Assembly (NCBI GenBank): GCA_964492545.1
Contig: CAZBKO010000010.1
Coordinates: forward strand, 1 to 35,367
Length of the DNA stretch: 35,367 nt
Reading direction: 5' to 3'
Source: RGIG1934 sp964492545
Lineage (GTDB): Bacteria; Bacillota; Clostridia; Lachnospirales; Lachnospiraceae
The translations under genes and the position numbers were made by a program. The notes under the pieces are model-generated. The model saw only the letters and a program-made list of their open reading frames with translations, was not told where the DNA came from and did no database searches. Below are positions 16,317 through 23,762 of the stretch, piece after piece (position 1 is the first letter of the stretch; every line of letters begins with the position of its first letter).

Positions 16317-16997
16317 TTAGAATATGTATATTAACAGGATACTCAAATATGTCTTACTCACGCTTTTATTAGTAAGCATATATATCACACCAAATACAAT
16401 GTTCATCAATAAATAAGTTATCACAAGTGTTGTCATGCCACACACAATATCATAAATACCAATCGTGCACATGAGTGCAATTCCACCCCATGGTATATAT
16501 GGCTTACTGCAGTGAGCCTCTCCAATGGCCTGAGCGCATTCCATAATTATTATCATCCAGACACATTTTATACAGTTTCGAAGTATGCCACCAATGTTTG
16601 CCATGAATTCATATCCTGTAAACTTAACGCCCATATCGTAAAACGGTTTCACCTGAAATCCAATCTGTGCACTGATAATAAATATTGCGGCAACTACAAC
16701 AATAATTACTGCAAACAGGTTCTTATTCTCGAGTTCTCTGCCTCTTGTTCTGATATTGAATGTAATATTAACCTTTTCTCTTCTATATACTAAAATTGTT
16801 GTGCCAATTATCATAACTGACCATATAACACACGTAATTATTTCAACGAAGAAATCCGTCATCTGCCCATAATTATAGCTTGCAAACAGCGGTGACATAG
16901 CCTGTGCTATTAATCTTCCTCCGACAATCATTATACAGCTGCATATTAATAATATGATGTATTGTTTCTCTGTTAGTGTCTTACTTTCATTCTCCAT
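16317..16997 (-). CDS. Hypothetical six-helix membrane protein
   Basis: A 226-residue integral membrane protein with about six hydrophobic segments, at roughly 12-32, 48-70, 92-112, 136-156 and two between 166 and 205. The N-terminus is short and charged. I do not recognise the family and see no catalytic motif. It heads a two-gene unit with the LtaS-like enzyme, so a role in the same surface-polymer pathway is plausible but unproven. AAAGGA lies just upstream of the ATG. Confidence 0.75.
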   Translation of the reverse strand: MENESKTLTEKQYIILLICSCIMIVGGRLIAQAMSPLFASYNYGQMTDFFVEIITCVIWSVMIIGTTILVYRREKVNITFNIRTRGRELENKNLFAVIIVVVAAIFIISAQIGFQVKPFYDMGVKFTGYEFMANIGGILRNCIKCVWMIIIMECAQAIGEAHCSKPYIPWGGIALMCTIGIYDIVCGMTTLVITYLLMNIVFGVIYMLTNKSVSKTYLSILLIYIF

Positions 16998-17029
16998 CTT
17001 TACATATCCTTTACATTATATTTGATGCC

Positions 17030-17058
17030 ATTATAGAAATAAAATGACCGAAAGTCAA
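17030..17058 (-). promoter_or_regulatory. Promoter of the membrane protein-LtaS unit
   Basis: Minus-strand -35 TTGACT (17053-17058), 17-bp spacer, -10 TATAAT (17030-17035). This is a strong sigma-A match. Confidence 0.8.
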
Positions 17059-17079
17059 TTAAATGTTTATTAAGAATAA

Positions 17080-17112
17080 TTATGACCAGATGCATATTTC
17101 ACCTGGTCATGA
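17080..17112 (-). terminator. Probable terminator after sufB
   Basis: An 8-bp stem (ATGACCAG at 17082-17089 with CTGGTCAT at 17103-17110) sits just beyond the sufB stop. The following minus-strand sequence is AT-rich but lacks a clean T-run, so efficiency is uncertain. Confidence 0.5.
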
Positions 17113-17122
17113 ATTAAAATGT

Positions 17123-18040
17123 TTATTTTAGGAATCCATTGACTATCTGTGCCTCTGCCTCTGCTTCAGTCAAGCCGAGTGTCATAAGCTTGATGATCTG
17201 CTCTCCGGCAATTTTTCCAATTGCTGCTTCATGAATAAGCTGAGCCTCTAAATGATTGGCTGTTATCTCCGGTATTGCGCTTATCTTTGCATTATCCATA
17301 ATAATAGCATCACATTCTGTATGTCCTGCACACTTGTTATTTCCATTTATCTTTGAAAGGAACAGCTGCTTTGATTCATCCTTTGCCACAGATCTTGATA
17401 TTACATTTGCACTTGAGTCCTCGCCATCTAAGTCCACTGAAAACGATGTCTCTGCATACTGCTTTCCATGGGTCATAAGCTTCTCTCTGATTACAATCTT
17501 TGCTCCCGCTGCCAATTTAGCAGTTGTCTCTCGCTTAGTTGAATCAATTCCTCTTATCTGAGTTGTCTCCATCTCCATATAGCCATTCTCATCTATCTCA
17601 ACTGCAGTTGTTGGGTTCATGACGCGCTCGCCGCTGCCATCACCCTGTCCGTAATGCTTCTCTACGTATTTAACCTTAGCATTCTTACCTATATGAAAGC
17701 TGTGAATTCCACTGTGTTCAGAACGTTTCTCTCCACCATTGTGAATGCCACATCCTGCTATAATAGTTACATCACAGTCATCTCCTATGAAAAACTCATT
17801 ATAAACCATCTCAGTAAGTCCTGTCTGACTAAGCAATACAGGAATATGAACACTTTCATTCTTAGTACCAGGTTTAATTATAATATCTATTCCCGGCTTA
17901 TCTGTCTTAGTTACGATATCTATGTTAGCAGTTGTATTTCTAGCTGCCATCTGACCATTAGCTCTTATATTGTAAGCGCCTTCCGGAACCTCATGAAGGT
18001 CAGCTATCTGCTCTAGTAAAGTCTTCTGTATTTCATCCAT
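17123..18040 (-). CDS. SufB/SufD-family Fe-S scaffold protein (minimal SUF, SmsB-like)
   Basis: A 305-residue scaffold that assembles iron-sulfur clusters together with SufC. It has the beta-helix core typical of SufB/SufD, with N-A-K-V-K-Y-V-E-K-H-Y in the middle and a conserved C-terminal part (G-H-T-E-C-D, I-P-E-I...H-L-E-A-x-L-I-H-E-A-A-I-G-K-I). It is much shorter than E. coli SufB (about 495 residues). Its size fits the single SufBD-type subunit of two-gene systems in anaerobes and archaea. The sufC gene is 14 bases upstream. No SufS, SufU or NifU gene is in the window. Ribosome-binding site AGGGAGG precedes the ATG. Confidence 0.9.
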   Translation of the reverse strand: MDEIQKTLLEQIADLHEVPEGAYNIRANGQMAARNTTANIDIVTKTDKPGIDIIIKPGTKNESVHIPVLLSQTGLTEMVYNEFFIGDDCDVTIIAGCGIHNGGEKRSEHSGIHSFHIGKNAKVKYVEKHYGQGDGSGERVMNPTTAVEIDENGYMEMETTQIRGIDSTKRETTAKLAAGAKIVIREKLMTHGKQYAETSFSVDLDGEDSSANVISRSVAKDESKQLFLSKINGNNKCAGHTECDAIIMDNAKISAIPEITANHLEAQLIHEAAIGKIAGEQIIKLMTLGLTEAEAEAQIVNGFLK

Positions 18041-18054
18041 TGTGCTGTTCCTCC

Positions 18055-18789
18055 CTATTTCTCACCATCTGGGTCCTGATAAAAACGACATCCACCGGTT
18101 CCCTTTAGTAATTCAGGTAATATGTCATCCTTCTTACCTGTTGCTTTCACTGTGCCATCTGCTATAACTACAATTTCATCTGCTATATTAAGTATACGTT
18201 CCTGATGAGAAATAATAATTATACTGTTCTCCTGTTCCTTGTGCATCTTCTCAAATACACGAATAAGGTTGCTGAAGCTCCAAAGGTCAATACCTGCCTC
18301 CGGTTCATCAAATACAGATAATGGTGTGTTTCTGGCTATCACTGTTGCAATTTCTATTCTTTTAAGCTCACCACCTGAAAGACTGCCATCAACGTCTCTA
18401 TTAATGTAATCCCTCGCACACAAACCAACCTCAGATAAATAATCACAGGCTCCTGCCACATTGATTCCATCACCCGCTGCAAGCTTTATAAGGTCCTTGA
18501 CTTTGATTCCCTTGAATCTTACAGGCTGCTGAAATGCAAAGCTTATACCTAAATTGGCTCTGTCTGTAATGGACATATCTGTTATATCTGTACCATTAAA
18601 AAATATTTTTCCTTCTGTTGGTTTCTCTATTCCAGCAATTATCTTGGCAAGTGTTGACTTTCCACCGCCATTAGGTCCGGTAATTGCAATAAATTTCTTG
18701 TCATCAACCGTTAAGTTAATATTCTTAAGTATCCCTTTAGTGTTATTTTCACCCTGTACCTCAAAAGATACATTCTTAAGTTCTAACAT
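18055..18789 (-). CDS. sufC: SufC ATPase of the Fe-S cluster assembly system
   Basis: A 244-residue cytosolic ABC-type ATPase without a membrane partner. Walker A G-P-N-G-G-G-K-S-T is at 38-46, the signature S-L-S-G-G-E-L-K-R near 136, Walker B S-V-F-D-E-P-E-A-G-I-D near 160, and the switch His in I-I-S-H-Q-E-R near 196. The E-P-E-A-G-I-D and S-G-G-E motifs separate SufC from transport ATPases. It is the first gene of the sufC-sufB unit and has its own strong promoter with an inverted repeat around it. CGGAGAAAG is the ribosome-binding site. Confidence 0.92.
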   Translation of the reverse strand: MLELKNVSFEVQGENNTKGILKNINLTVDDKKFIAITGPNGGGKSTLAKIIAGIEKPTEGKIFFNGTDITDMSITDRANLGISFAFQQPVRFKGIKVKDLIKLAAGDGINVAGACDYLSEVGLCARDYINRDVDGSLSGGELKRIEIATVIARNTPLSVFDEPEAGIDLWSFSNLIRVFEKMHKEQENSIIIISHQERILNIADEIVVIADGTVKATGKKDDILPELLKGTGGCRFYQDPDGEK

Positions 18790-18812
18790 GACTTTCTCCG
18801 TTTGTTTTATTT

Positions 18813-18852
18813 TTACAAAGGCTATTATAGTTTATGGAACACACCTTTGCAA
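18813..18852 (-). promoter_or_regulatory. sufC promoter flanked by an inverted repeat
   Basis: Minus-strand -35 TTGCAA (18847-18852), 17-bp spacer, -10 TATAAT (18824-18829). A 9-bp inverted repeat (TTGCAAAGG at 18844-18852 and CCTTTGTAA at 18813-18821, one mismatch as DNA) encloses the whole promoter. It may be an operator pair; no known Fe-S regulator motif was matched. Confidence 0.7.
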
Positions 18853-18859
18853 TATTTAT

Positions 18860-19045
18860 TTATTTATTTTTAAGTCTGTTTCTTGTAAGTCCGCCAATCT
18901 TTCCTGTTTCCCTGGCTGATAACGAGCGCCAGCCTGATTCAAATACCTTATCTATCAGTCCCAGCTCCTCTGCTATCTCATACTTAATCTGCTGCCTGTA
19001 ATCAAGCTTTTTAACATCCTCGATTGATTTAATTTTAGTTGCCAA
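18860..19045 (-). CDS. Small acid-soluble spore protein, minor alpha/beta type (SspF-like)
   Basis: A 61-residue basic protein. Its core, I-K-Y-E-I-A-E-E-L-G-L then G-W-R-S-L-S-A-R-E-T-G-K-I-G-G, matches the two conserved blocks of alpha/beta spore proteins. The spacing is closest to B. subtilis SspF (K-Y-E-L-A-K-D-L-G, then G-G-W-G-x-x-x-A-R-D-A-G). Such proteins coat DNA in the forespore and protect it in dormant spores. Translation starts at TTG 19043-19045 behind a perfect AGGAGGTGA. A forespore-type promoter lies directly upstream, so expression is probably limited to sporulation. The lysine-rich C-terminal tail is short. Confidence 0.82.
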   Translation of the reverse strand: MATKIKSIEDVKKLDYRQQIKYEIAEELGLIDKVFESGWRSLSARETGKIGGLTRNRLKNK

Positions 19046-19065
19046 TGCAGGTCACCTCCTGTGTA

Positions 19066-19095
19066 AAGTATGACCCTCAAAAAAATATCTTATTC
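19066..19095 (-). promoter_or_regulatory. Candidate sigma-G/F (forespore) promoter of the spore protein gene
   Basis: Minus-strand GAATA (19091-19095), 18-bp spacer, CATACTT (19066-19072). Only the last base differs from the CATnnTA -10 consensus. It overlaps the stop codon of the LD-carboxypeptidase gene. Confidence 0.5.
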
Positions 19096-20100
19096 TAAAT
19101 AACGGATTGTTCCTTTTCCATTTACACACGAAACACCGGCCAGTGCACCATTTATCAACGGAATTCTTGGTGGCTTGTGACCAAAATCGCACTCAAATAC
19201 TACCGGAATATCGAGACTTCCAAGGGCATACATAGCTGCTTCCTGATACGAAATGCCGGAAAATGAATTAAAAAACATTGGTCTTCCAAATATAACGCCC
19301 TTGCAGTATTTAAACCAGCCAATTTCCTTTAACTTCCATATGAATAGCATGAGATTTTCAGCATCTGTAGAAAAGCTCTCAAAATACCATATAATTCCGT
19401 CATCCTTATACTTAGATATAAACTGTTCAGTTCCATCATACTTCGTTCCCTGTAAAAATAGAAGAACATCTAAGCATCCTCCTATGAGCCTGCCTTTAAA
19501 ATTGGCTGGCATACCGTCTGCCGTATACCATTTTGTCTGTTTTGTAAGTTCATAGCCCTCAACACCTGTAATTCTGTCAACGAAATTATCCTGATATTTG
19601 TCGTAGCCCTCATATATTTTTTTCTTGCCTTCCAATAAATCTATATTATCCCATATGGAAGCATGCCACTTGTCCATACCGAAATCTCCGAAATTGTTTC
19701 CATATATAGCAGCCATATCATAGCAGGTTGTAAGTACATGAATTAAACCTGTATTGTCCGAATAACCCTGAAACCATACAGGGCGGGCACAAATTTTCTC
19801 AAAATCCACATACTCAAGCATTTCATTGAGGTAATTTCCACCCTTTGCTGAAATAATACACTTTATTCTGCTATCCTCCACAAGATTCTCATACTGCTTC
19901 GCACGTTCCTGACCTGATGAGCTTCTGCCCGTCTCGTCAGCAGTATACACATTCGGTGTACAAATAGTCATATATCCTGATTTTCCAAGCTTGTCAGACG
20001 CATTTTTAAACCTTTTAATATCCAGTTCTTCAGTTGCACCATCAGATACAGCAGTTACCCCTATTAAATCTCCCTCTTTAAGCCATTGTGGATAAATCAT
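19090..20100 (-). CDS. S66 family LD-carboxypeptidase (LdcA/MccF-like)
   Basis: A 336-residue serine peptidase. The S66 catalytic triad is complete: nucleophile S114 in G-Y-S-D-N-T, E241 in Y-F-E-S, H308 in D-F-G-H-K-P-P. Family members trim the terminal D-amino acid from murein tetrapeptides during wall recycling, or, in the MccF branch, cleave peptide-nucleotide antibiotics to give self-immunity. No signal peptide is visible, so it acts in the cytosol. The length and the region between Ser and Glu look closer to MccF, but no microcin genes are nearby. The ATG overlaps the addA stop by one base (TAATG) and uses the AAGGAGG at the end of addA. Confidence 0.9.
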   Translation of the reverse strand: MIYPQWLKEGDLIGVTAVSDGATEELDIKRFKNASDKLGKSGYMTICTPNVYTADETGRSSSGQERAKQYENLVEDSRIKCIISAKGGNYLNEMLEYVDFEKICARPVWFQGYSDNTGLIHVLTTCYDMAAIYGNNFGDFGMDKWHASIWDNIDLLEGKKKIYEGYDKYQDNFVDRITGVEGYELTKQTKWYTADGMPANFKGRLIGGCLDVLLFLQGTKYDGTEQFISKYKDDGIIWYFESFSTDAENLMLFIWKLKEIGWFKYCKGVIFGRPMFFNSFSGISYQEAAMYALGSLDIPVVFECDFGHKPPRIPLINGALAGVSCVNGKGTIRYLE

Positions 20101-23100
20101 TATACCATTTCCTCCTTAGATAAATGTATTGAATAAATTATTTTTTCATCTACAGCATATCCTGTGATTTTTTGTATAGCTTCAGCATAGCATTCCAACT
20201 GTGTTGCGTACCTGTCAGTCAGTTCACTCATGCTGCTTACTCTATCGGTTTTGTAATCTACAAGAACTATTTTACCATTTTCTTCAAAATATGCATCAAT
20301 TATTCCCTGAACCAAAACATTTTCACTATCATTGTATTCTTTATCAATTTGGGATGCACTGACACCCATAACAAATTTAGCCTCACGTTTAAGTGTTCCA
20401 TTAAGACTTGCCTTCTTCATTCTTCTGCCAACATCAGAAGCTGCAAAATCCACCAGCTTATTATAGTCAATACAATCTGCGCTATCCTTATCAATTCTAC
20501 CATTTTCTAAAAGTTTCTGAATCATTTGTCTATAATTATCAACTGATGGTTCAACCGAATAATCAAATAATTCCAACACGCGGTGAAATGCAGTTCCCCT
20601 TCCGGCTCCTGTTAATTTTGTCTTTCCCGCTAAGAATGCAGGCACATAGCTTTCCTTGACAGGCTGGAATAATTCCAATCCACGCTGTTCCTCCAACTCC
20701 TCCATATGCTTTTCCTTCAGTGCTGACACGCTTACCTTTGCAGGTATATTTTCTACGGTTTCATATGGATATGAAAATGTCGTTCTTCTTTCTATTTCTT
20801 TTTTCACGCTATCATTATATACTTTTTTACAATTCACTTTTCTGAGCATATCAGCCTTACTTATGAAAAGTGCATCCTCAATCTCATGCTCAACTCTTCC
20901 CATTAATATATTCTCTGCATATTTTACCGATACATCAATGCCGGAATCCTCTCCTGTAATATCCTTTTGCCATGGAGTTGGAATGTTGAAATCCTTATAC
21001 CACTGAAACATACATTTATTTCTAGAAAGAGCGTATCCCACTAAATCAAGATAATTCTGAGAACTTTTAATTATTTCTGTTGAAAGAAGTTCCTTATTGC
21101 AATAGCGGCTATTAGTCCATTTTATCAGGGTTTTTTCAAAATTTTTGACATTTCCCACAAGAATAAGCTTTTCCCTGGCTCTTGTGAGAGCAACATATAA
21201 AACTCTTAATTCCTCGCCCAAATCCTCATTTTGCATCGTTGTTGCCACTGCTTTTTTTATGAGTGTATTTATCTTAATTCTCGTATCCTGACGGATACAG
21301 TTAATGCCAATTCCCATCTCAGAGTGAATACACATTTTATCCTGTGAATCCATTTTGTTAAACTGTTTACCCATTGCTGCAACAAATACAACCGGGAATT
21401 CAAGGCCCTTACTCTTGTGAATCGTCATTATCTTGACAGTATTGTCGCTATCAGATACAACCGAAGCCTCTCCTGCATCAATCTCATATTTTTCCAGTTT
21501 TTCAATATACCTGACAAAATTGAAAAGCCCACTGTATGTTCCGTTTTCAAAATCAATAGCTTTCTCCTTTAGCATCTCTAAATTAGCACGTCTTCTTCTG
21601 CCTCCCGGCATAGTCATAATATGTGAATAATATCCTGTATCCTCCAAAATGTACGTTATTAACTCATATATAGACATGTAGCTTACACACTCTCTGTATT
21701 TTTTAAGAGAAGCTAGGAATCTGTTAATTTTCTTGTTGTCAGAATGCTTCTTAACAGCTTCATAAAAATCATCCTTAGGGCATTCTGACCTGATTAATGC
21801 TAATTCATCGTTTGTCACACCAAACATAGGTGATGTAAGTACTGATACGAGCGGAATATCCTGTCTTGGATTGTCGATTACCCTTAACATATTGAGAATC
21901 GTTGCAACCTCCATTGCATCAAAATATCCGGTCTGGTTTTCGCAGTATGCAGGAATTCCTTCATTATTAAGTATCTCTGAATAAATTTCTGCAGTATTTG
22001 CAGTACTTCTTAGAAGTATTACAATATCAGAATATTTGACGTTTCTGTAGGAATTTGTCGTTCTGTCAAATACCATGAATTTTCCCATCATTTCACTAAT
22101 TCTGTCAGCAATTGCATAAGCTTCCATTTCTTTTGACGAAATATCTGTCAATTGATCTTCGTCTTCCCCCTGAAGCTTAGAATTGATAATCATAAGCTCA
22201 GCCCTATTATTCTGTCCCTTCGGCGGAGCTTCATAATCCGCGCCATAATACAGTTTCGCATTATCATCATATTCAATTCCGCCTATATCCTGACCCATTA
22301 TCTGTGTAAAAATAAAGTTTGTTGCACTGAGAACCTCCCTTCTGCTTCTGAAATTTTTATCAAGATTAATCAGTATATTTCCATCATTTTTGCTTTTATT
22401 CTCATCATTATTTCTAATGGGTATATATGTTAAATACTTCTGAATAAATATTTCCGGTCGTGCAAGCCTGAATTTGTAGATACTCTGCTTAACATCACCA
22501 ACCATAAATGTGTTGTTTCTGCCAAACCTTTTACATGACACAGCATTTACAAGAGTCTCCTGAACATAATTGCTGTCCTGATATTCATCAACCATTACTT
22601 CCACAAACTGCATTGCAAGCTCATCTGCTACTCTCGTTGGAAATACCTTTCCATTTTCATCAGTTCTTGTGAGAATTGATAATGCCATATGTTCCAAATC
22701 ACCAAAGTCTACAATATTCTTTTCTTTCTTTCTCTCCGAATACAGCTGGGCAAAATCATTTGTAAGATTAACCAGTACAGAAATTGTCCTTCTGCAGCTG
22801 ATAATACATTCTAATTGTTCATCCAGTCCTGTTAAAAAATAATTTTTATTTAAGAGGGCAATATTTTTCTTAACTTCATCCCTCATGCTCTTCGCCATTG
22901 CCTTACTTACCTCATCAACATCATTGCTTGCTTTTCTCCCCAGGGCAACTGCTTTGTATGTGTTAATAAAACTTCTTTTGTCATCAAAATGTTCCAGCTG
23001 TTTTAGATGCTTTAAAAATTCTATATCTGCACGTATTGCATCTGCATACATATCAGGTCCATCAGCTTCCTGTGTCAGTTCATATGCCCTCTCAATTTTC

Positions 23101-23762
23101 AAAATAGAATTATTAATAATTTCATTGATATCTTTATTTACTTTCTTCATCCATGATGCCTGTTCAAGCTCAGACTTTGTGCTCATATTGTAGGCATCCT
23201 CACAGGACTTAAGCCATTCCTGTGGATTTGGATAGCTCATGGAAAAATTGTACAGCTTTAGTATCATATCTTCAATATTTGCATCACTTCTGGCCTGAGA
23301 ATACTGCTCAATAAAGCTTATGAAATCAACAGATTTTTCTCTGTAATAAGTTTCCATAACTTCCTTAACTACATCTCCCCTAAGCAGCTTCAATTCACCA
23401 TCATCTCCAATGGCAAATGATGGGTCAATGTCAATATCTATATAATTATCTCTTATGACATTTAAACAAAAGCTGTGAATTGTACATATATTGGCATTGT
23501 GAATATATGTAAGCTGTCTCTGTAAATGCTCATTTTTAGGATTCTCCTGAGACTTTTTTTCTATTGCTCCAAGAATTCTTTCCTTCATCTCTCCTGCTGC
23601 TGCATTTGTAAATGTTACAACCAACAGCTTATCCACATCTATCGGTCTATTCTCGTCTGTTATCATATTAATGATTCGTTCAACCAAAACAGCTGTCTTA
23701 CCTGAACCGGCTGCTGCCGATACCANNNNNNNNNNNNNNNNCTTCGTCCACCTCTTTCGCAC
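20100..23762 (-). CDS. addA: AddA, helicase-nuclease subunit (interrupted by assembly gap near the 5' end)
   Basis: About 1220 residues of the large AddAB subunit, a UvrD-like helicase with a C-terminal RecB-type nuclease that processes double-strand breaks for recombination. Walker A S-A-A-A-G-S-G-K-T-A follows the N run. Further on come A-A-x-E-M-K-E-R-I, V-D-E-Y-Q-D-S-N, V-G-D-V-K-Q-S-I-Y-K-F-R, M-T-I-H-K-S-K-G-L-E-F and A-L-T-R-A-R-E-K. The nuclease motif I-V-L-V-D-Y-K-T-D is near the end. The 16 N at 23726-23741 hide part of the N-terminus. The R-W-T-K just before them fits the usual W-T-x-x-Q opening, so a GTG start at 23762 overlapping addB is possible; an ATG hidden in the gap is equally possible. 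Confidence 0.92.
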   Translation of the reverse strand: MRKRWTKXXXXXXVSAAAGSGKTAVLVERIINMITDENRPIDVDKLLVVTFTNAAAGEMKERILGAIEKKSQENPKNEHLQRQLTYIHNANICTIHSFCLNVIRDNYIDIDIDPSFAIGDDGELKLLRGDVVKEVMETYYREKSVDFISFIEQYSQARSDANIEDMILKLYNFSMSYPNPQEWLKSCEDAYNMSTKSELEQASWMKKVNKDINEIINNSILKIERAYELTQEADGPDMYADAIRADIEFLKHLKQLEHFDDKRSFINTYKAVALGRKASNDVDEVSKAMAKSMRDEVKKNIALLNKNYFLTGLDEQLECIISCRRTISVLVNLTNDFAQLYSERKKEKNIVDFGDLEHMALSILTRTDENGKVFPTRVADELAMQFVEVMVDEYQDSNYVQETLVNAVSCKRFGRNNTFMVGDVKQSIYKFRLARPEIFIQKYLTYIPIRNNDENKSKNDGNILINLDKNFRSRREVLSATNFIFTQIMGQDIGGIEYDDNAKLYYGADYEAPPKGQNNRAELMIINSKLQGEDEDQLTDISSKEMEAYAIADRISEMMGKFMVFDRTTNSYRNVKYSDIVILLRSTANTAEIYSEILNNEGIPAYCENQTGYFDAMEVATILNMLRVIDNPRQDIPLVSVLTSPMFGVTNDELALIRSECPKDDFYEAVKKHSDNKKINRFLASLKKYRECVSYMSIYELITYILEDTGYYSHIMTMPGGRRRRANLEMLKEKAIDFENGTYSGLFNFVRYIEKLEKYEIDAGEASVVSDSDNTVKIMTIHKSKGLEFPVVFVAAMGKQFNKMDSQDKMCIHSEMGIGINCIRQDTRIKINTLIKKAVATTMQNEDLGEELRVLYVALTRAREKLILVGNVKNFEKTLIKWTNSRYCNKELLSTEIIKSSQNYLDLVGYALSRNKCMFQWYKDFNIPTPWQKDITGEDSGIDVSVKYAENILMGRVEHEIEDALFISKADMLRKVNCKKVYNDSVKKEIERRTTFSYPYETVENIPAKVSVSALKEKHMEELEEQRGLELFQPVKESYVPAFLAGKTKLTGAGRGTAFHRVLELFDYSVEPSVDNYRQMIQKLLENGRIDKDSADCIDYNKLVDFAASDVGRRMKKASLNGTLKREAKFVMGVSASQIDKEYNDSENVLVQGIIDAYFEENGKIVLVDYKTDRVSSMSELTDRYATQLECYAEAIQKITGYAVDEKIIYSIHLSKEEMV
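23726..23741. other. Assembly gap (16 N)
   Basis: A run of 16 undetermined bases at the addB/addA junction. It keeps AddA in frame as written. AddA homologues need about 15-20 residues between W-T-K and S-A-A-A-G-S-G-K-T, so the true gap is probably longer than 16 bases. Confidence 0.98.

Noticed and set aside
14781..16793. Several plus-strand frames of 70-115 codons opposite the LtaS-like and membrane-protein genes
   Set aside because: They are antisense to well-supported genes, lack ribosome-binding sites and have no recognisable protein features.
19090..20100. A microcin-immunity (MccF) assignment for the S66 peptidase
   Set aside because: The triad alone cannot separate MccF from LdcA, and no peptide-nucleotide antibiotic genes are nearby.
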